Part shown: piece by piece, positions 54,338 through 64,000 of the stretch
How the letters are laid out: each line of letters begins with the position of its first letter
Position numbering within the stretch: the first letter of the stretch is position 1
Assembly: GCA_029378245.1 (NCBI GenBank)
Contig: JARKIF010000009.1
Location: forward strand, 1,550,001 to 1,614,000
Length of the DNA stretch: 64,000 nucleotides
Origin: Roridomyces roridus
Taxonomy: Eukaryota; Basidiomycota; Agaricomycetes; Agaricales; Mycenaceae
Reading direction: 5' to 3'
Notes under the pieces: generated by a model
What the model was told of the DNA's origin: nothing
The model's database searches: none
The model's input: only the letters and a program-made list of their open reading frames with translations
Program-made: the position numbers and the translations under genes

Positions 54338-55042
54338 ATGACCAGCAAAGTAGACCCGTCGTAAGAGCCTCCTTTATGCTTTGGGATACTATTCATGCCG
54401 TGTAGTTGCTTATTCTGCGGCATCTGGAAAGGTATACAACGCAGATCCTGAACAAATCTGATGCCTTCCCAGGGACGATACCCAGCCATAAGGTCTATGA
54501 AACTGAACACAGGTAGCACTTCTCTTCTGCCTTTGTAGATGGCACTCTGGAACATTGACAAGTTTCTGCTTCCTCGACATCATGCCAACCACCGAAGGAC
54601 ACACTCAAGTCATTCCCAAATGTATGTCTGGTCAATTGACCTCGGTGACCTGTATTTATTCTTCAAGACCACGCGGAAACTATTGGCGACCTGCCTGACG
54701 AGTATCTACGCGATATCGGACCTGTGATCAAGAAGATGGCGCTTGCTACGGGGGTGCCAGAGTACAACATTGTTCAGGTAATAAATACTACAGAAAAGTC
54801 ATCTCTATGCCTCACTATTCTTGCAGAACAACGGGAAAATGGCATTCCAGGTACTCGATTTTCTTCTTCCCATTTCGCCGTCTTGAACGACACAGCACAT
54901 TCCCCATGTGCATTTCCACGTCATCCCCAAGCCCAACGAAACAGAAGGCCTCGTTCTCACCGCCGGTCAGAATTGGCCCATGAAGAAAGCAGAGAACGAT
55001 GCTCTCGCTGTAACGTGCGAAAAGATGAAGAACCGTCTCTGA
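54338..55042 (+). CDS. HNT1: HIT-family nucleotide hydrolase, Hnt1/HINT type
   Basis: Small hydrolase acting on nucleoside phosphoramidates such as AMP-lysine. Spliced reading: MTSKVDPS, then CLFCGIWKGTIPSHKVYETE with the CXXC pair typical of HINT proteins, FCFLDIMPTTEGHTQVIPK, HAETIGDLPDEYLRDIGP, VPEYNIVQNNGKMAFQ and the catalytic triad IPHVHFHVIPKPNETEG (H-x-H-x-H). The end is NDALAVTCEKMKNRL with stop 55040-55042. Six introns between 54361 and 54907, all 40-60 bp. The start ATG is the only one that reaches the CXXC exon in frame. It ends 18 bp from the convergent IQ-protein gene. Confidence 0.9.
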
Positions 55043-55060
55043 AATACATGTCCATAAATG

Positions 55061-56890
55061 TCAAATATCCTTCCTCTTTTGACGACCTTCCAAGATCTCC
55101 CGTTGCCACGAGATATCACCAATCTTATGGACGGCGTCTTGTATTCCCTTCTTTCCACTGGCAGCCACGCGTGCTTGCGACTTTTGGAATTTCTTGATGT
55201 GCTCGACACTGAACAGAGCTCAATCTTTGCGCATTTGAAATAGTTTTACCACTTACCCCCAGAGTGCAATCTCAGCTTTGCTGATTTTTGCTTTATGCAT
55301 GTCCACCCCACGCTCCTTCAGGATGTCGATAAATCGGTGAAAATGCTGGAGAGAATTGTCAAAAAGAATATGGCTCCGAATACCGACGTACATCGATCGA
55401 GGTCCTGTAGTGGCCAGATAAAGGTGAAAGTGTGTGGATCACACCCTCTTTGACGGAAATGAGACCAGCGCTGGTCACCACCCCGCCCGCGAGCAAAGAT
55501 GAATGCTGAAAACGTCCCGGTACTTTGATTCCAATAAAGATATTAACTGGTAGAGGCGCATTAGCATTCCTGGCAAAAAAAAGGAAGCCAAATAACCAAC
55601 AGTTCTTGTCCGAAACATAAATCCACGTATTCTTCTTCAACGTGAGACGTAGCATTCGGTCAACAATAGCATGTGGCGTGAACCGTTTGCGTAGCGCCCT
55701 GCTCCATCTGTATTTCCCCCCCACAGATCCGGTGGTATAATGGCCTCCCTCGAGAGAACGACTCGACGACTGAGAGATTGATCCCAAACTCTGCCCGCGA
55801 TGCAGTATCTGTCGGAAAGTGTCTTCATCCGGAACGATGCCTTCCCCGTCAGAGTCCTTCCATCGGCCGGCGGTAGTATCTACGTATTCGTGAGTTCTTG
55901 CCCATCGTAGCCGTCCATCTTTGTCGATTTCAATCAGGTAATTCAGTCCTAGCGCGTTGCGTTAATAATTAGAAGGTGCTCGGACAATGGTGAAGCCGAC
56001 TTTGTTCGGTGGAAAGGTAGCTGAAGCCACATTTTTAGAACAAGTCCAGTGCTGGAAAAAAAGCAACAAACGTTATTCGCTAGAAGGAGAATTAGTAATG
56101 GCAGCGCTGGTGTGCGTTTCGACTTGCCTCCCTTTCAAGCTGCTCTCGAGAACATTCTTCAAGCGATAATGATTTCCCTGCGCCCTTATCAAGCCTAAAG
56201 CAAGGTTAGCCCAAGTTCTTGGAAAACACCCGACCAACCATTTGAAGAAGTTTTCGGTCGTATCTTCCTGTTGCCAGCGTCGATGATACCACTGAATCAG
56301 AATACATTTGAGACCGCCGGAACGAAGGATTCCATGGTAACTTGCCTTGACTATGAGGACATGAGGGTTTATACCAAAGATGGATGGAAAACTCAACGGT
56401 TGCTGCCATATCGGTGCTTCCTGTCCCGTTATAAGAGCTGTATTTTATTACCACAATTCACACGCGCGTACCCGTCGACGAGTTCCAGCCAATGTTGAGT
56501 CTCCATGAATTTGGCCGGCGCTCGACCTGGGAGCCCGTTCTCTGTGAGCATCGAGTTCCCGTCTTGGAGATTCCGCGTAAAGTTGATAGCTCTTCTCCAC
56601 CTGTTACTTGAATAAATCACACTCGGCTTCTCGAATTAATTGCAACGGGACGCGCCTAGCTCGCGCAGTATTTAGGCCAGCATCTGCCGCCTGTCTGGAA
56701 GCCTGCCAGCGCCGATATTAGCGAGGTCAACTGGTCAGCCAAGGGGGACGACCATCATTGCCGCATGCGTCTTCGCGTCGTCGAGGCGGACGGAAGTGGT
56801 AAGAAAAGGCTTGGACTTGCGGCTGTTCCTCCATGCGCGTTGGATGCGTCGGGCAGCCAGGTTCGAGCGTTCGTCTTCATGAGTGGTCAT
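55061..56890 (-). CDS. IQ-motif (calmodulin-binding) fungal protein
   Basis: Family of fungal proteins with an N-terminal IQ motif and a C-terminal conserved domain. N-terminus MTTHEDERSNLAARRIQRAW with IQRAWRNSRK as the IQ core. Middle exons give SNRWRRAINFTRNL, AKFMETQHWLELVDG, DTTENFFKWL and GLNYLIEIDKDGRLRWAR. The C-terminal block is IFIGIKVPGRFQHSSLLAG, SAGLISVKEGVIHTLSPLSGHY and HFHRFIDILKERGVDMHKAK, ending SWQREILEGRQKRKDI (stop 55063-55061). At least ten introns, with several middle exons hard to fix by eye. Calmodulin binding is inferred from the IQ motif; the cellular role is not known to me. Confidence 0.78.
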
Positions 56891-57133
56891 GGTAGCCAAG
56901 TTTACATGGTGGGGCGTGATCAATACCGATCAATGACATCGCAGTATCTCGTTTTAGCATGAGTACTAGTACAGCCGGCGTGGGTATTACTTATAGTACC
57001 GAGATTAAAGAATTGCTACACAGATGATTTACCGTATGGCTATACTGGGCATGAACAACAGACAGATGTGTGCTAGATCGAAATGTGTGGGTGGCAGAAG
57101 AAACGCAGTCAGGGTCAGTATGCAGATGTACAC

Positions 57134-60100
57134 CTATTTGGAAGCAAAGCCGTCAAAGACCCAGCCCGGGCTTAGTGTCAAGTATGGGTGCTTCCTCAGT
57201 TCAGCCGCAGGAGGCCGTTCCTCTGGATTTCTAGAGAGGAATCAATATCAGAGAGACAGGAAAACAAAAGTAATCATACATGGCGAAGCATTTTTGTCTG
57301 AAGTCGTCCGCCAGCGGTGACAAGACCAGGCCATCCGGGACTGGCGGGGGTAGCTTGGATTGGAAAAGCTTGAACATGACCGCGACCATCTCCTCCCCAA
57401 GCCACGGTCGCGTCCCCGCCCACATCTCGAGCACCACACACCCGATACTCCAGATGTCAATCTTGAAGTTGTATCCCTTCTTCTGCGAATTGATAACTTC
57501 AGGCGCCATCCAAAACACGGTGCCTTGCATCGCCGTGTGTGCATCGTTGTGGTCGTCCGTCCGCTTTGAGATACCAAAGTCGGAGATCTTGCACACACCC
57601 GTCATCTCAACGAGGATATTGTCCGACTTGAGATCCCGGTGAAGAATGCCTTGAGAATGCAAATACTCCAGTCCGGCCAAAATTTGGGACGTGAACGACT
57701 TGGTAACCTCTTCGTCAAACTTGCCGTGTTTGAGAAGACAGGAACCAATAGACCCGCCAGGAACATATTCCAAGAAACTATTGGGTTTATTAGCACTGGA
57801 CAATATTCAGGATGGATACCCACATGCTCAGATTCGCCGGTGTCTCTTCAAACCCAAGGTATTGTACAATGTTGGGATGATCCAACACCTTGAGCGTCTC
57901 ACTTTCCAGCTTGAGCGCTTGCACCACCGTGACCTGGCGCGAATCGTTCTTGTCGCTAGCCGTGCGCGGTATTTCTACCTGCTTCACCGCCATCATCTCG
58001 CCCGTCGTTGCATTCAAGGCAAGATACACGCGGCCATACGTGCCCCGACCGATCAGCTCACCGCGGACCCACTTGAAGGTGGCTTAAGCGCAAAAATTAA
58101 GTTCAAACTTGTGACGCGAGAAAAAAAAGGTAAACGCACTCGCACCGGGACCCTCACTGGTCGATGGCGACTCAGGCAGGCTCGAGGTATCAACCTCTTC
58201 CACCTTACTGCCCCAAAGCTTCGTGCTCCGCTTCCGCTGGACGGCCGTAAAGGAGGCATCGCCTCCTCCTCTTGACGACCGGTCAATAAGTTTCTTGCGC
58301 TCTTGCGCGACGAGTCGGATCGACTTCTTGCCCCGCACCCTGGCCTTCTCCTGCACCGGAACTGGCGGTAAAGGTGCGAGTGTTGAATCTGCTGTTGTTC
58401 CAGTAGGCGAGGTCCCACCAGAACTGGCCTCAATTACTGGCTTGTCCAGATCATGCTCGGGGAAGAAGTCTTCGAGCCGCTCGTACATATCCTCAGGCGG
58501 TGGTCGCGGCGCCCACGTGTCTTCCTCACGCGCAGTGAACGTACTCGTACGCGCACCTTTCCTCGACTTGGTCGGTGGTGGGGCAGGAGACGGTTCACGT
58601 GGCGGTACTGTCGGTGTCACGAACGTGGGGTGCTGATTGGCCAGACCATCGGTCAGCACCGTGACGCGAGGTCGTAGGATTGAAGCAGGACGATCCGCGG
58701 TAGGTGGTTTGAGCCACGTCCCTGATTCACCATCCTCACTCTCCGACTCATAGGAGAGGCTGCTCGACCCGGACATATTTGTCCCTACACCCTTGCCCAG
58801 CGTAGGCATGAAAGTCGACATGTCTGGCATGATCGTCCCAGAGCCAGACGAATCGGAAGAGGAGAACTGAGAAAATTGCTCAGCCGCCCACCGCCCAACG
58901 TCCTCGGAAAGGTTTGCATCACGCGTCATCTCCGACGGCGCGAGCGGCGTATCAGACGAAGACGACCCTGGCCGCCGTTCCCGGGAGACATACCGTGGAC
59001 TACGCGGACTGGACGGACTCTGCAATGGGTCTGAATGTCGGACATCTGATGGCCGCTGAGAGGAGCGGTATGCCGTGGGCAAAGGATGTGTGGGCGACGG
59101 GGCGCGGGGTAGACGTCCGTAGTCGCTGTCCAATGACGAGCCGAAGCCAGAAGTCTGCATGGACCGTTGGTATCGTGAATTCGGGGACATCAACGTGTCG
59201 CCGCCGAATGCCGACTGCGGTCGTGGGTAGGGGTCATTGCTCGGGGACATGAGCGTCGCCGAAGGATGACTTCCCGGTATGCGCGTGCCATACGAGTTCT
59301 GCGTGACTGGACTGAACTCGGGTACTACAGTGGACGAATGCGAAGAGCCCTTGATGGGCAGAGGTCGCACTGATCGAGGTGTTGGGCCCATTATCGAGGC
59401 TGAGAGACCCGCGGTAAGAAGGGTGTCGCGGATGCCACCGCGGTTGTTAGGAAGCGGAGGGATACGGCCACGTCCACCGCCAGGCTGCAATGTCGTAGGG
59501 TGGTTCATGGCACTTCCACGAAGATTGTCCATACTCTTGGCAGTCTTGGTGAGCCGCCTCCATTGTGAAGATGAAGTAGGCATTGGTTTCTGCTCCGGGC
59601 GGTCAGGACCTTTATAAGTCACTGGCCAGTTGGAAGGTACAGGATGCCCGGCAGTTCGAGAAACTGGTGCGACCACACGTGCATCAGGGGACATGACGGG
59701 AACAGATGGCGGGGGGTTACGAGGGGGCGCTGGTATTGCGAGGGGACGACCGGTATAAGGAGAAGTGGGTTTGAACCGGGAGGCAGGGGAGAGTTGCTGC
59801 CGAGCACGCGCAGCAGAAGATGGCGAGTGGTGTGAATCCAACGGTGTCAACGGATGCGGTTCTGCGTCGCTAACCATGACCCAAGATTCGGCAGGGCTGT
59901 CTTCGGCATCGCTGTGATGCTGAGACGGACGGTTTCGGCGCGAGGTGTCCACTTTCGCCCGGGGACCTGCTTGGGAATGATTTCGCCACTGCTCCGACTG
60001 CTCACTAGGAGGCTTCTCAGGTGCAACATCCGGGACACGGATCTGGGTCCCAGGCGGAGTCAAATTGTTGTCCTCGAACGTTGCGCGGTTGGGCGATAGT

Positions 60101-61194
60101 GGTGGCGGTGGTGGTGGAGGAGCGACCATGTTGCCATTCCGGTCATACAACGGTCGTGGAGGCGGCAATGGGGAGCTGGGTCGGGAAGACTGGGGAAGCG
60201 GGGATGCAGGTCGGCCTGACGGACGGTCACTAGGAACAGTGAGACCGTTCATCCCATGGGAACGGTCTCGCTCGTAATCAGCCTCGTAGCCCGCTGAAGG
60301 ATCGGCAACGAGGTTCTCGCTCGTAGACGAAACACTGTCATTGCGAGAGCGAGATCGTTTGGGCTGGAGTGGGAGAAAAGTATTGTAGGGGATGAATGGA
60401 GGTAGAATGGTGGATCCGTTGATGGGAGAGAGGGAGGTAGCAGGGCGAAGCGGCGGGGAAGGCTCGTGGACACGGGCGGACGAGATGGAGACGAGGAGTT
60501 TGAGAGTTCCTTTGTCGTCCCCAAGCTCGCGACAAAGCTCAAAGAGTTTTTTCGTCGGAGAGAGCCTCGCCAATGGCAAAACTGCCAATCTCGGTGCGAT
60601 AAATGGAAAACCCCCGCTGATCCTCGTCGTCGAATATGTTGAGCTATGCAAGTTGAGAGCGGCTCGAAACTCGAAAAAACGGAGACGCACCTTGGTGAAC
60701 ACACACTCGCGAATCCAAGCCGGGTTGGTAGCGTTGCTAATATCGACATTAACATACCGCTCCGAGTCGGCGGTGACAAGGATAAGGACACGGTCGGAGA
60801 CAGAATGCGACGAGTGGAATTCGGGGGTGGAAGCAGTGGGAGATGTAGCAGGACGTCTCGAAGATGGCCGAGCGCCAGCAGGGATCTTGGGCAGGTAATG
60901 GGGCTTGGTGGGTATCTCCACGAGATCGGGGCTGTCTGGACGGCGATCTGCGAAGAGGGCGGGTGTGCTGGGTTCGTCGGCTGCTGGAGAAGAGGTGCTG
61001 GACGGCGAGGAGAGAGACGAAGGGTGCGAGGATGGATATCGAGGTACGCGAGACGCGAGTCTTGTCGTCGTGGGCGGCAACGGCGGTGGCTGATAGGTGT
61101 AGTAGGAGTAGGGGCCGTCGTCAGAGGTTGGATCGTCGTCTGGGTTGGGATTCGAAACGACCAGCCGCTGAGCACCTCGGCGACGCCCCGACAT
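57134..61194 (-). CDS. BCK1: MAP kinase kinase kinase, Bck1/Mkh1-like (cell wall integrity)
   Basis: Ser/Thr kinase at the top of the cell-wall-integrity MAPK module. The start MSGRRRGAQRLVVSN is followed by a Pro/Ser-rich head, then a ubiquitin-fold/RA-like segment (RVLILVTADSERYVNVDISN, IYRTEIGSFAIGEALSDEK, LFELCRELGDDKGTLKLL), about 700 disordered residues rich in Pro and Ser, and the kinase domain: GRGTYGRVYLALN (Gly loop), MAVKQVEIP (Lys), GILHRDLKSDNILVE (catalytic loop), KISDFGISKRTDD (DFG), GTVFWMAPEVI (APE). The tail is NPEERPPAAELRKHPYLTL, stop 57136-57134. An extra A in the A6 run at 60547-60552 breaks the frame in the RA-like segment. About seven introns. Confidence 0.92.
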
Positions 61195-61374
61195 ACTCAG
61201 ATGAGAGAAGACGGATTCGCAGCGTGCCAATAACAAGCCCAAACCTGGTATTACATTCCACTAAGAAAATACATATGTAGTCAAAATACACCCGCGACAC
61301 TGGCTCTGACCACTCGGAGTCTTCCAAGGAGGACAGATAATGCTCAGCTACGCCGCCTCCATCACCTGCAGAAA

Positions 61375-62396
61375 CTATTTTTCAACCCGGGGGAATTCCG
61401 CCCTCTCTTCCAGCATCGTCTCACCCCAACTCATGAGCTTCAACAGTTGCACCAGCTTCACCTCCTTGCCCTGACTCAGACTCTCCAAAATTGCCGCATT
61501 CACTTCTCCCGCTGTCTTCATCCGTTGCGCCGGCGACAGCAACTCCGCAATCCCGCTGGGCACCGAGGGCGACGAATCGAAAGCCAGCAGGGCCATCGTG
61601 CGTTCAAGCTCCGAGAGGAACTCTGGACTCTCCTCGCCGCGCGGTGCGAGCTCCTCCTGCGCAAACTGCAACGCTTCTGCGATCCGACCGTGCCGAATGT
61701 GCTCGATCAGCTTCTGCTGTTGGAGGTGGAAGTAAAGCGCAGGATTCGTGTCCAGGATCTACAGATATCATCAGCTCTTGTCCCAAAAATATGCAGCGAG
61801 TGTCGAATCATATTGAAGTTTTGGTGTATACGAATATCATCACCGACCCGAGGGTCTGAGAGTGGTGCATGAAATGTTTGAATCCTTTTGACACTCTGCG
61901 TCTCGAGAACCGAAGGTAAATGCGCACCTCTGGGTTCAAGTCGTTAACGGCTGTGATAGCACCCTCTACGTCCCCACGCTGTAACGCATCACGGATGTCC
62001 ATCCGACTCTCGATGCTGTCAAAGTCGACGGGCGGGGAGAGATTTGCTTCAACACAGAATTCCTCGGCGGCCGACTTGTATCCCTCGATGACAAGGTAGT
62101 CCATGATGAGGCGATTCAAGTCACTGTGGGTGGGTGTAAGCATTGGAATGGAAAATCGGCAGCAAGCAAGAAGGGGTTCAGATAATGCATTTTTAAATCT
62201 CATCAAGGAGTTCAGAGAGATTCTGACGTTGTATATCATCCCGGTAGAAGAAAAGGAAGGCTATATTCACTGTTTCGTGACCTGCACTTCGTGTAGACGT
62301 CGATCCCATTCTTCAGAGCGTATACGTATTCGTGAGGAACTAGCCTGGGGAAACGGATGAATTAGAGTGGTTTGTGGAGTGCAAAGCACCGACCAT
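61375..62396 (-). CDS. GID8: GID/CTLH E3 ligase subunit Gid8
   Basis: Subunit of the GID ubiquitin ligase (fructose-bisphosphatase degradation in yeast). The order is EEWDRRLHEVQVTK, the LisH motif (DLNRLIMDYLVIEGYKSAAE EF), CTLH (RMDIRDALQRGDVEGAITAV NDLNP), then CRA (LYFHLQQQKLIEHIRHGRIA, ALQFAQEELAP). The tail ends AEFPRVEK, stop 61377-61375. Introns at about 61925-61760 (one or two pieces) and 62270-62124; the latter, 147 bp, is much longer than its neighbours. The first exon is uncertain: the ATG at 62396-62394 is the nearest candidate but its junction to the EEW exon is not in phase by eye. Confidence 0.85.
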
Positions 62397-62590
62397 GAGA
62401 TGAAAAGTTTCGAGCCGGGACGGCCACTCGCGGTACGCCAGGGAGGAAGAGTTGGTTGGAGGAAGAAAACGACGTTGTTTATATCGACAACAAAGACACT
62501 GCCACAAGCCCCTATTCAGCGGTCCTGTCTTTCTTCGCCTCCATCATCTGTCTTGGAAACTTCCCAATCCAAGAATCTTTCTAGGATAAC

Positions 62591-64000
62591 ATGGCAGGAA
62601 CCTCCACCTCCAGCCTCATCTACAACATCGGTCTGCTAGCCACGACAGATTTGGGAACTCTCGAGGACCGCTGGATGTACTTCGACGCCCGCGCATTCCA
62701 GGATATGTTTTCCCAGGCGGATCGCAAGCTGTGGTTGAGCACCGGCGAGCTCGACGCCAAAGCGTTTATCGGCGACGAGCGCCTTCACTTGGCCAACTCG
62801 TCCGTTGTTCCAGTGAAGAGTCTCAAGACTACATTTATTGGCGAGCTCATGGGCATGGCACACCAGACGACTGAAGAAGACGTTTTGATAATTGTACTGT
62901 GCGGAGTCGAAGGTGCCGGGGACTTGCTCGTGGGCGGGGACAGAATGTATGATCCAATTTCAAAGAGCGACGTGGAATTCGCGTTGGAATCCTCCAAGGT
63001 TCCGCGCGAGCGCACTTTCCTCGTCTCGAACACTTGCTATTCTGGCAGTTGGGTGTCCCCGAAATGGTCACTGTACGCGGCAGCGGGGCCGCCGTCTGCG
63101 GCAATCGTCGCGACCAGTTCAGACCAACTAAGGGGCAGCATCTTTCCCTACACAAAGCTCGGTCTCCCCTCTGCCACAGATTTGGAAGCTCACCAAGACT
63201 CACGGATGTTCTTCGATGCCTGCGTATTCCAAGATGAGTTTCAGCATGCCCACCACCGGCTTTGGTTCAGCGCCGCCCACATCGACGCAAAAGTGCTCGT
63301 CGGTGATCGGCATGCCGAGGGCTTACACTTGACCAGCCGGCCCTTGTTCCATGTTGTCCCAGTCGATGAACTCAAGATGGCCTTCATCGTGTCCCTCAGC
63401 CAGATTGCGGGCAAGGCAAAGGAAGAAGATACCTTGACCATCGTGTTGTGTGGACAGGGAACCAGCGGCGACTTGGTCGTGGACGGGAGGGGGTTCAGCG
63501 ACCAATTAAGGAAGGGAGAAGTGGAAGTGGCCCTGAAACACCTCAAGATCCCACGGGAACGCACTTTCCTCATCATCTCCAATGCCTGTTATTCTGGCAG
63601 CTGGAGGTCACCAAAATGGTCATTACACGCAACAGCGGGGGCGCGCCAAACATTAGCTACGTCCGATTCCAATGAAATTGCGTTCGCCGGTCAAGGGTTT
63701 CCGACCGAGGAGGAAGAGCCTGCCACCGTTTCCCTGAGCCCTACAGAAACGGAAGAACTCCTTTCTCTTTGCAAGGCGTATGCTGCAGTCACACACGCCA
63801 ATGTCGCCATCGATGTTTCCGTCAATACCATGACAAAAGAAATCGCTCGAAGTAAAGGATCCTCTTTCCCCGTCCTTGATGAGCGTGTCCTGCTTTGCAA
63901 GCTGCGCTATCGTGCACGGGATTCCCGGCGCGTTTCAATCGTTGCTGATATCCTCAATTGGGCCACTTCAGGTCCGGTGGATGAATGGACTCGTGGGAAT
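62591..64000 (+). CDS. Caspase-like protein with two tandem domains (3' end beyond window)
   Basis: An open frame of 470 codons from MAGTSTSSLIYNIGLLATTD to the window end, without introns or frame breaks. It consists of two related units (about residues 12-190 and 191-345), each with a ATDLxxxxDxxMxFDA opening, FxGE/VSL helix, EEDxLxIVLCG strand, GDLxVxG, VPRERTFL/IPRERTFL and a Cys motif NTCYSGSW or NACYSGSW followed by SPKWSL. The strand-Cys layout matches caspase/C13-like (clan CD) peptidases of Agaricomycetes as I remember them. In those, the strand is followed by H-G; here it reads CGVEG and CGQGT, so the His dyad partner seems missing in both units. From about residue 370 a different helical domain begins (LSPTETEELLSLCKAYAAV). 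Catalysis is therefore doubtful. Confidence 0.72.
   Translation, partial: MAGTSTSSLIYNIGLLATTDLGTLEDRWMYFDARAFQDMFSQADRKLWLSTGELDAKAFIGDERLHLANSSVVPVKSLKTTFIGELMGMAHQTTEEDVLIIVLCGVEGAGDLLVGGDRMYDPISKSDVEFALESSKVPRERTFLVSNTCYSGSWVSPKWSLYAAAGPPSAAIVATSSDQLRGSIFPYTKLGLPSATDLEAHQDSRMFFDACVFQDEFQHAHHRLWFSAAHIDAKVLVGDRHAEGLHLTSRPLFHVVPVDELKMAFIVSLSQIAGKAKEEDTLTIVLCGQGTSGDLVVDGRGFSDQLRKGEVEVALKHLKIPRERTFLIISNACYSGSWRSPKWSLHATAGARQTLATSDSNEIAFAGQGFPTEEEEPATVSLSPTETEELLSLCKAYAAVTHANVAIDVSVNTMTKEIARSKGSSFPVLDERVLLCKLRYRARDSRRVSIVADILNWATSGPVDEWTRGN

Noticed and set aside
1..64000. Transposons, CRISPR arrays, rRNA, secondary metabolite cluster
   Set aside because: No reverse transcriptase, transposase, terminal repeats, regular spacer arrays, rRNA motifs or backbone enzymes were seen; coverage by housekeeping genes leaves little room for them.

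Overview
The window is nuclear DNA from a filamentous basidiomycete. Genes are packed on both strands and broken by very short introns, mostly 44-60 bp with GT/AG ends and CTNAC/CTGAC-like branch points. The gene set is fungal: septin, Bck1-type MAPKKK, Mim2, Cox13, mitoribosomal proteins and family 32 glycosyltransferase. The caspase-like protein at the right edge resembles families expanded in Agaricomycetes, and from memory a Rhizoctonia-like (Cantharellales) host fits. That placement is inference. No transposon, CRISPR array, tRNA or rRNA was found.

Layout. 1-7.9 kb: 3' end of a gamma-glutamyltranspeptidase, a Ptc6-like PP2C phosphatase, ESCRT-III Vps20, a U-box cyclophilin, a PPR protein and Mim2. 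8-23.6 kb: sugar porter, TMEM198/DUF4203 membrane protein, CSL transcription factor, pyruvate kinase, GT32 glycosyltransferase, ribulose-phosphate 3-epimerase and a small GPI-type secreted protein with 33-bp repeats. 24-30.5 kb: an acidic unknown protein, Cox13, proteasome Rpn2 and a 2-hydroxyacid dehydrogenase. 30.6-37.6 kb: two head-to-tail importin-alpha genes, LSM5, mitoribosomal bS16m, an acyl-CoA-binding/ankyrin protein and an F-box-like protein. 37.8-48.2 kb, all minus strand: succinyl-CoA ligase alpha, Mtr10/transportin-3, Cdc3-type septin, nitrilase and an unknown protein with duplicated NLS motifs. 48.8-57 kb: MCT-type transporter, sphingoid-base kinase, mS35, DUF866 zinc protein, HIT hydrolase and an IQ-motif protein. 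57-64 kb: Bck1 MAPKKK, Gid8 and the caspase-like gene, cut by the window end.

Functionally these are mostly unlinked housekeeping genes; I see no biosynthetic cluster. Themes that recur are mitochondrial function (PP2C, PPR, Mim2, Cox13, bS16m, mS35, LSC1), nuclear transport (two importin-alpha genes, Mtr10), central carbon metabolism (sugar porter, pyruvate kinase, RPE, LSC1) and cell wall or division (Bck1, septin). Convergent neighbours often end within 1-25 bp of each other, and one divergent pair has start codons 42 bp apart.

The most unusual features are: the caspase-like protein made of two tandem domains that each keep the Cys motif but lack the His; at least five GC-AG introns, one of which looks like a duplicated piece of its own upstream exon; three consecutive micro-exons that split the sugar-porter GIN/YYAP signature; and the diverged importin-alpha tandem pair with one intron difference. 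Data quality matters: at least sixteen single-base frameshifts interrupt conserved genes, many being one extra T after C or a homopolymer length change. These look like sequencing errors, so gene spans below are given across them.
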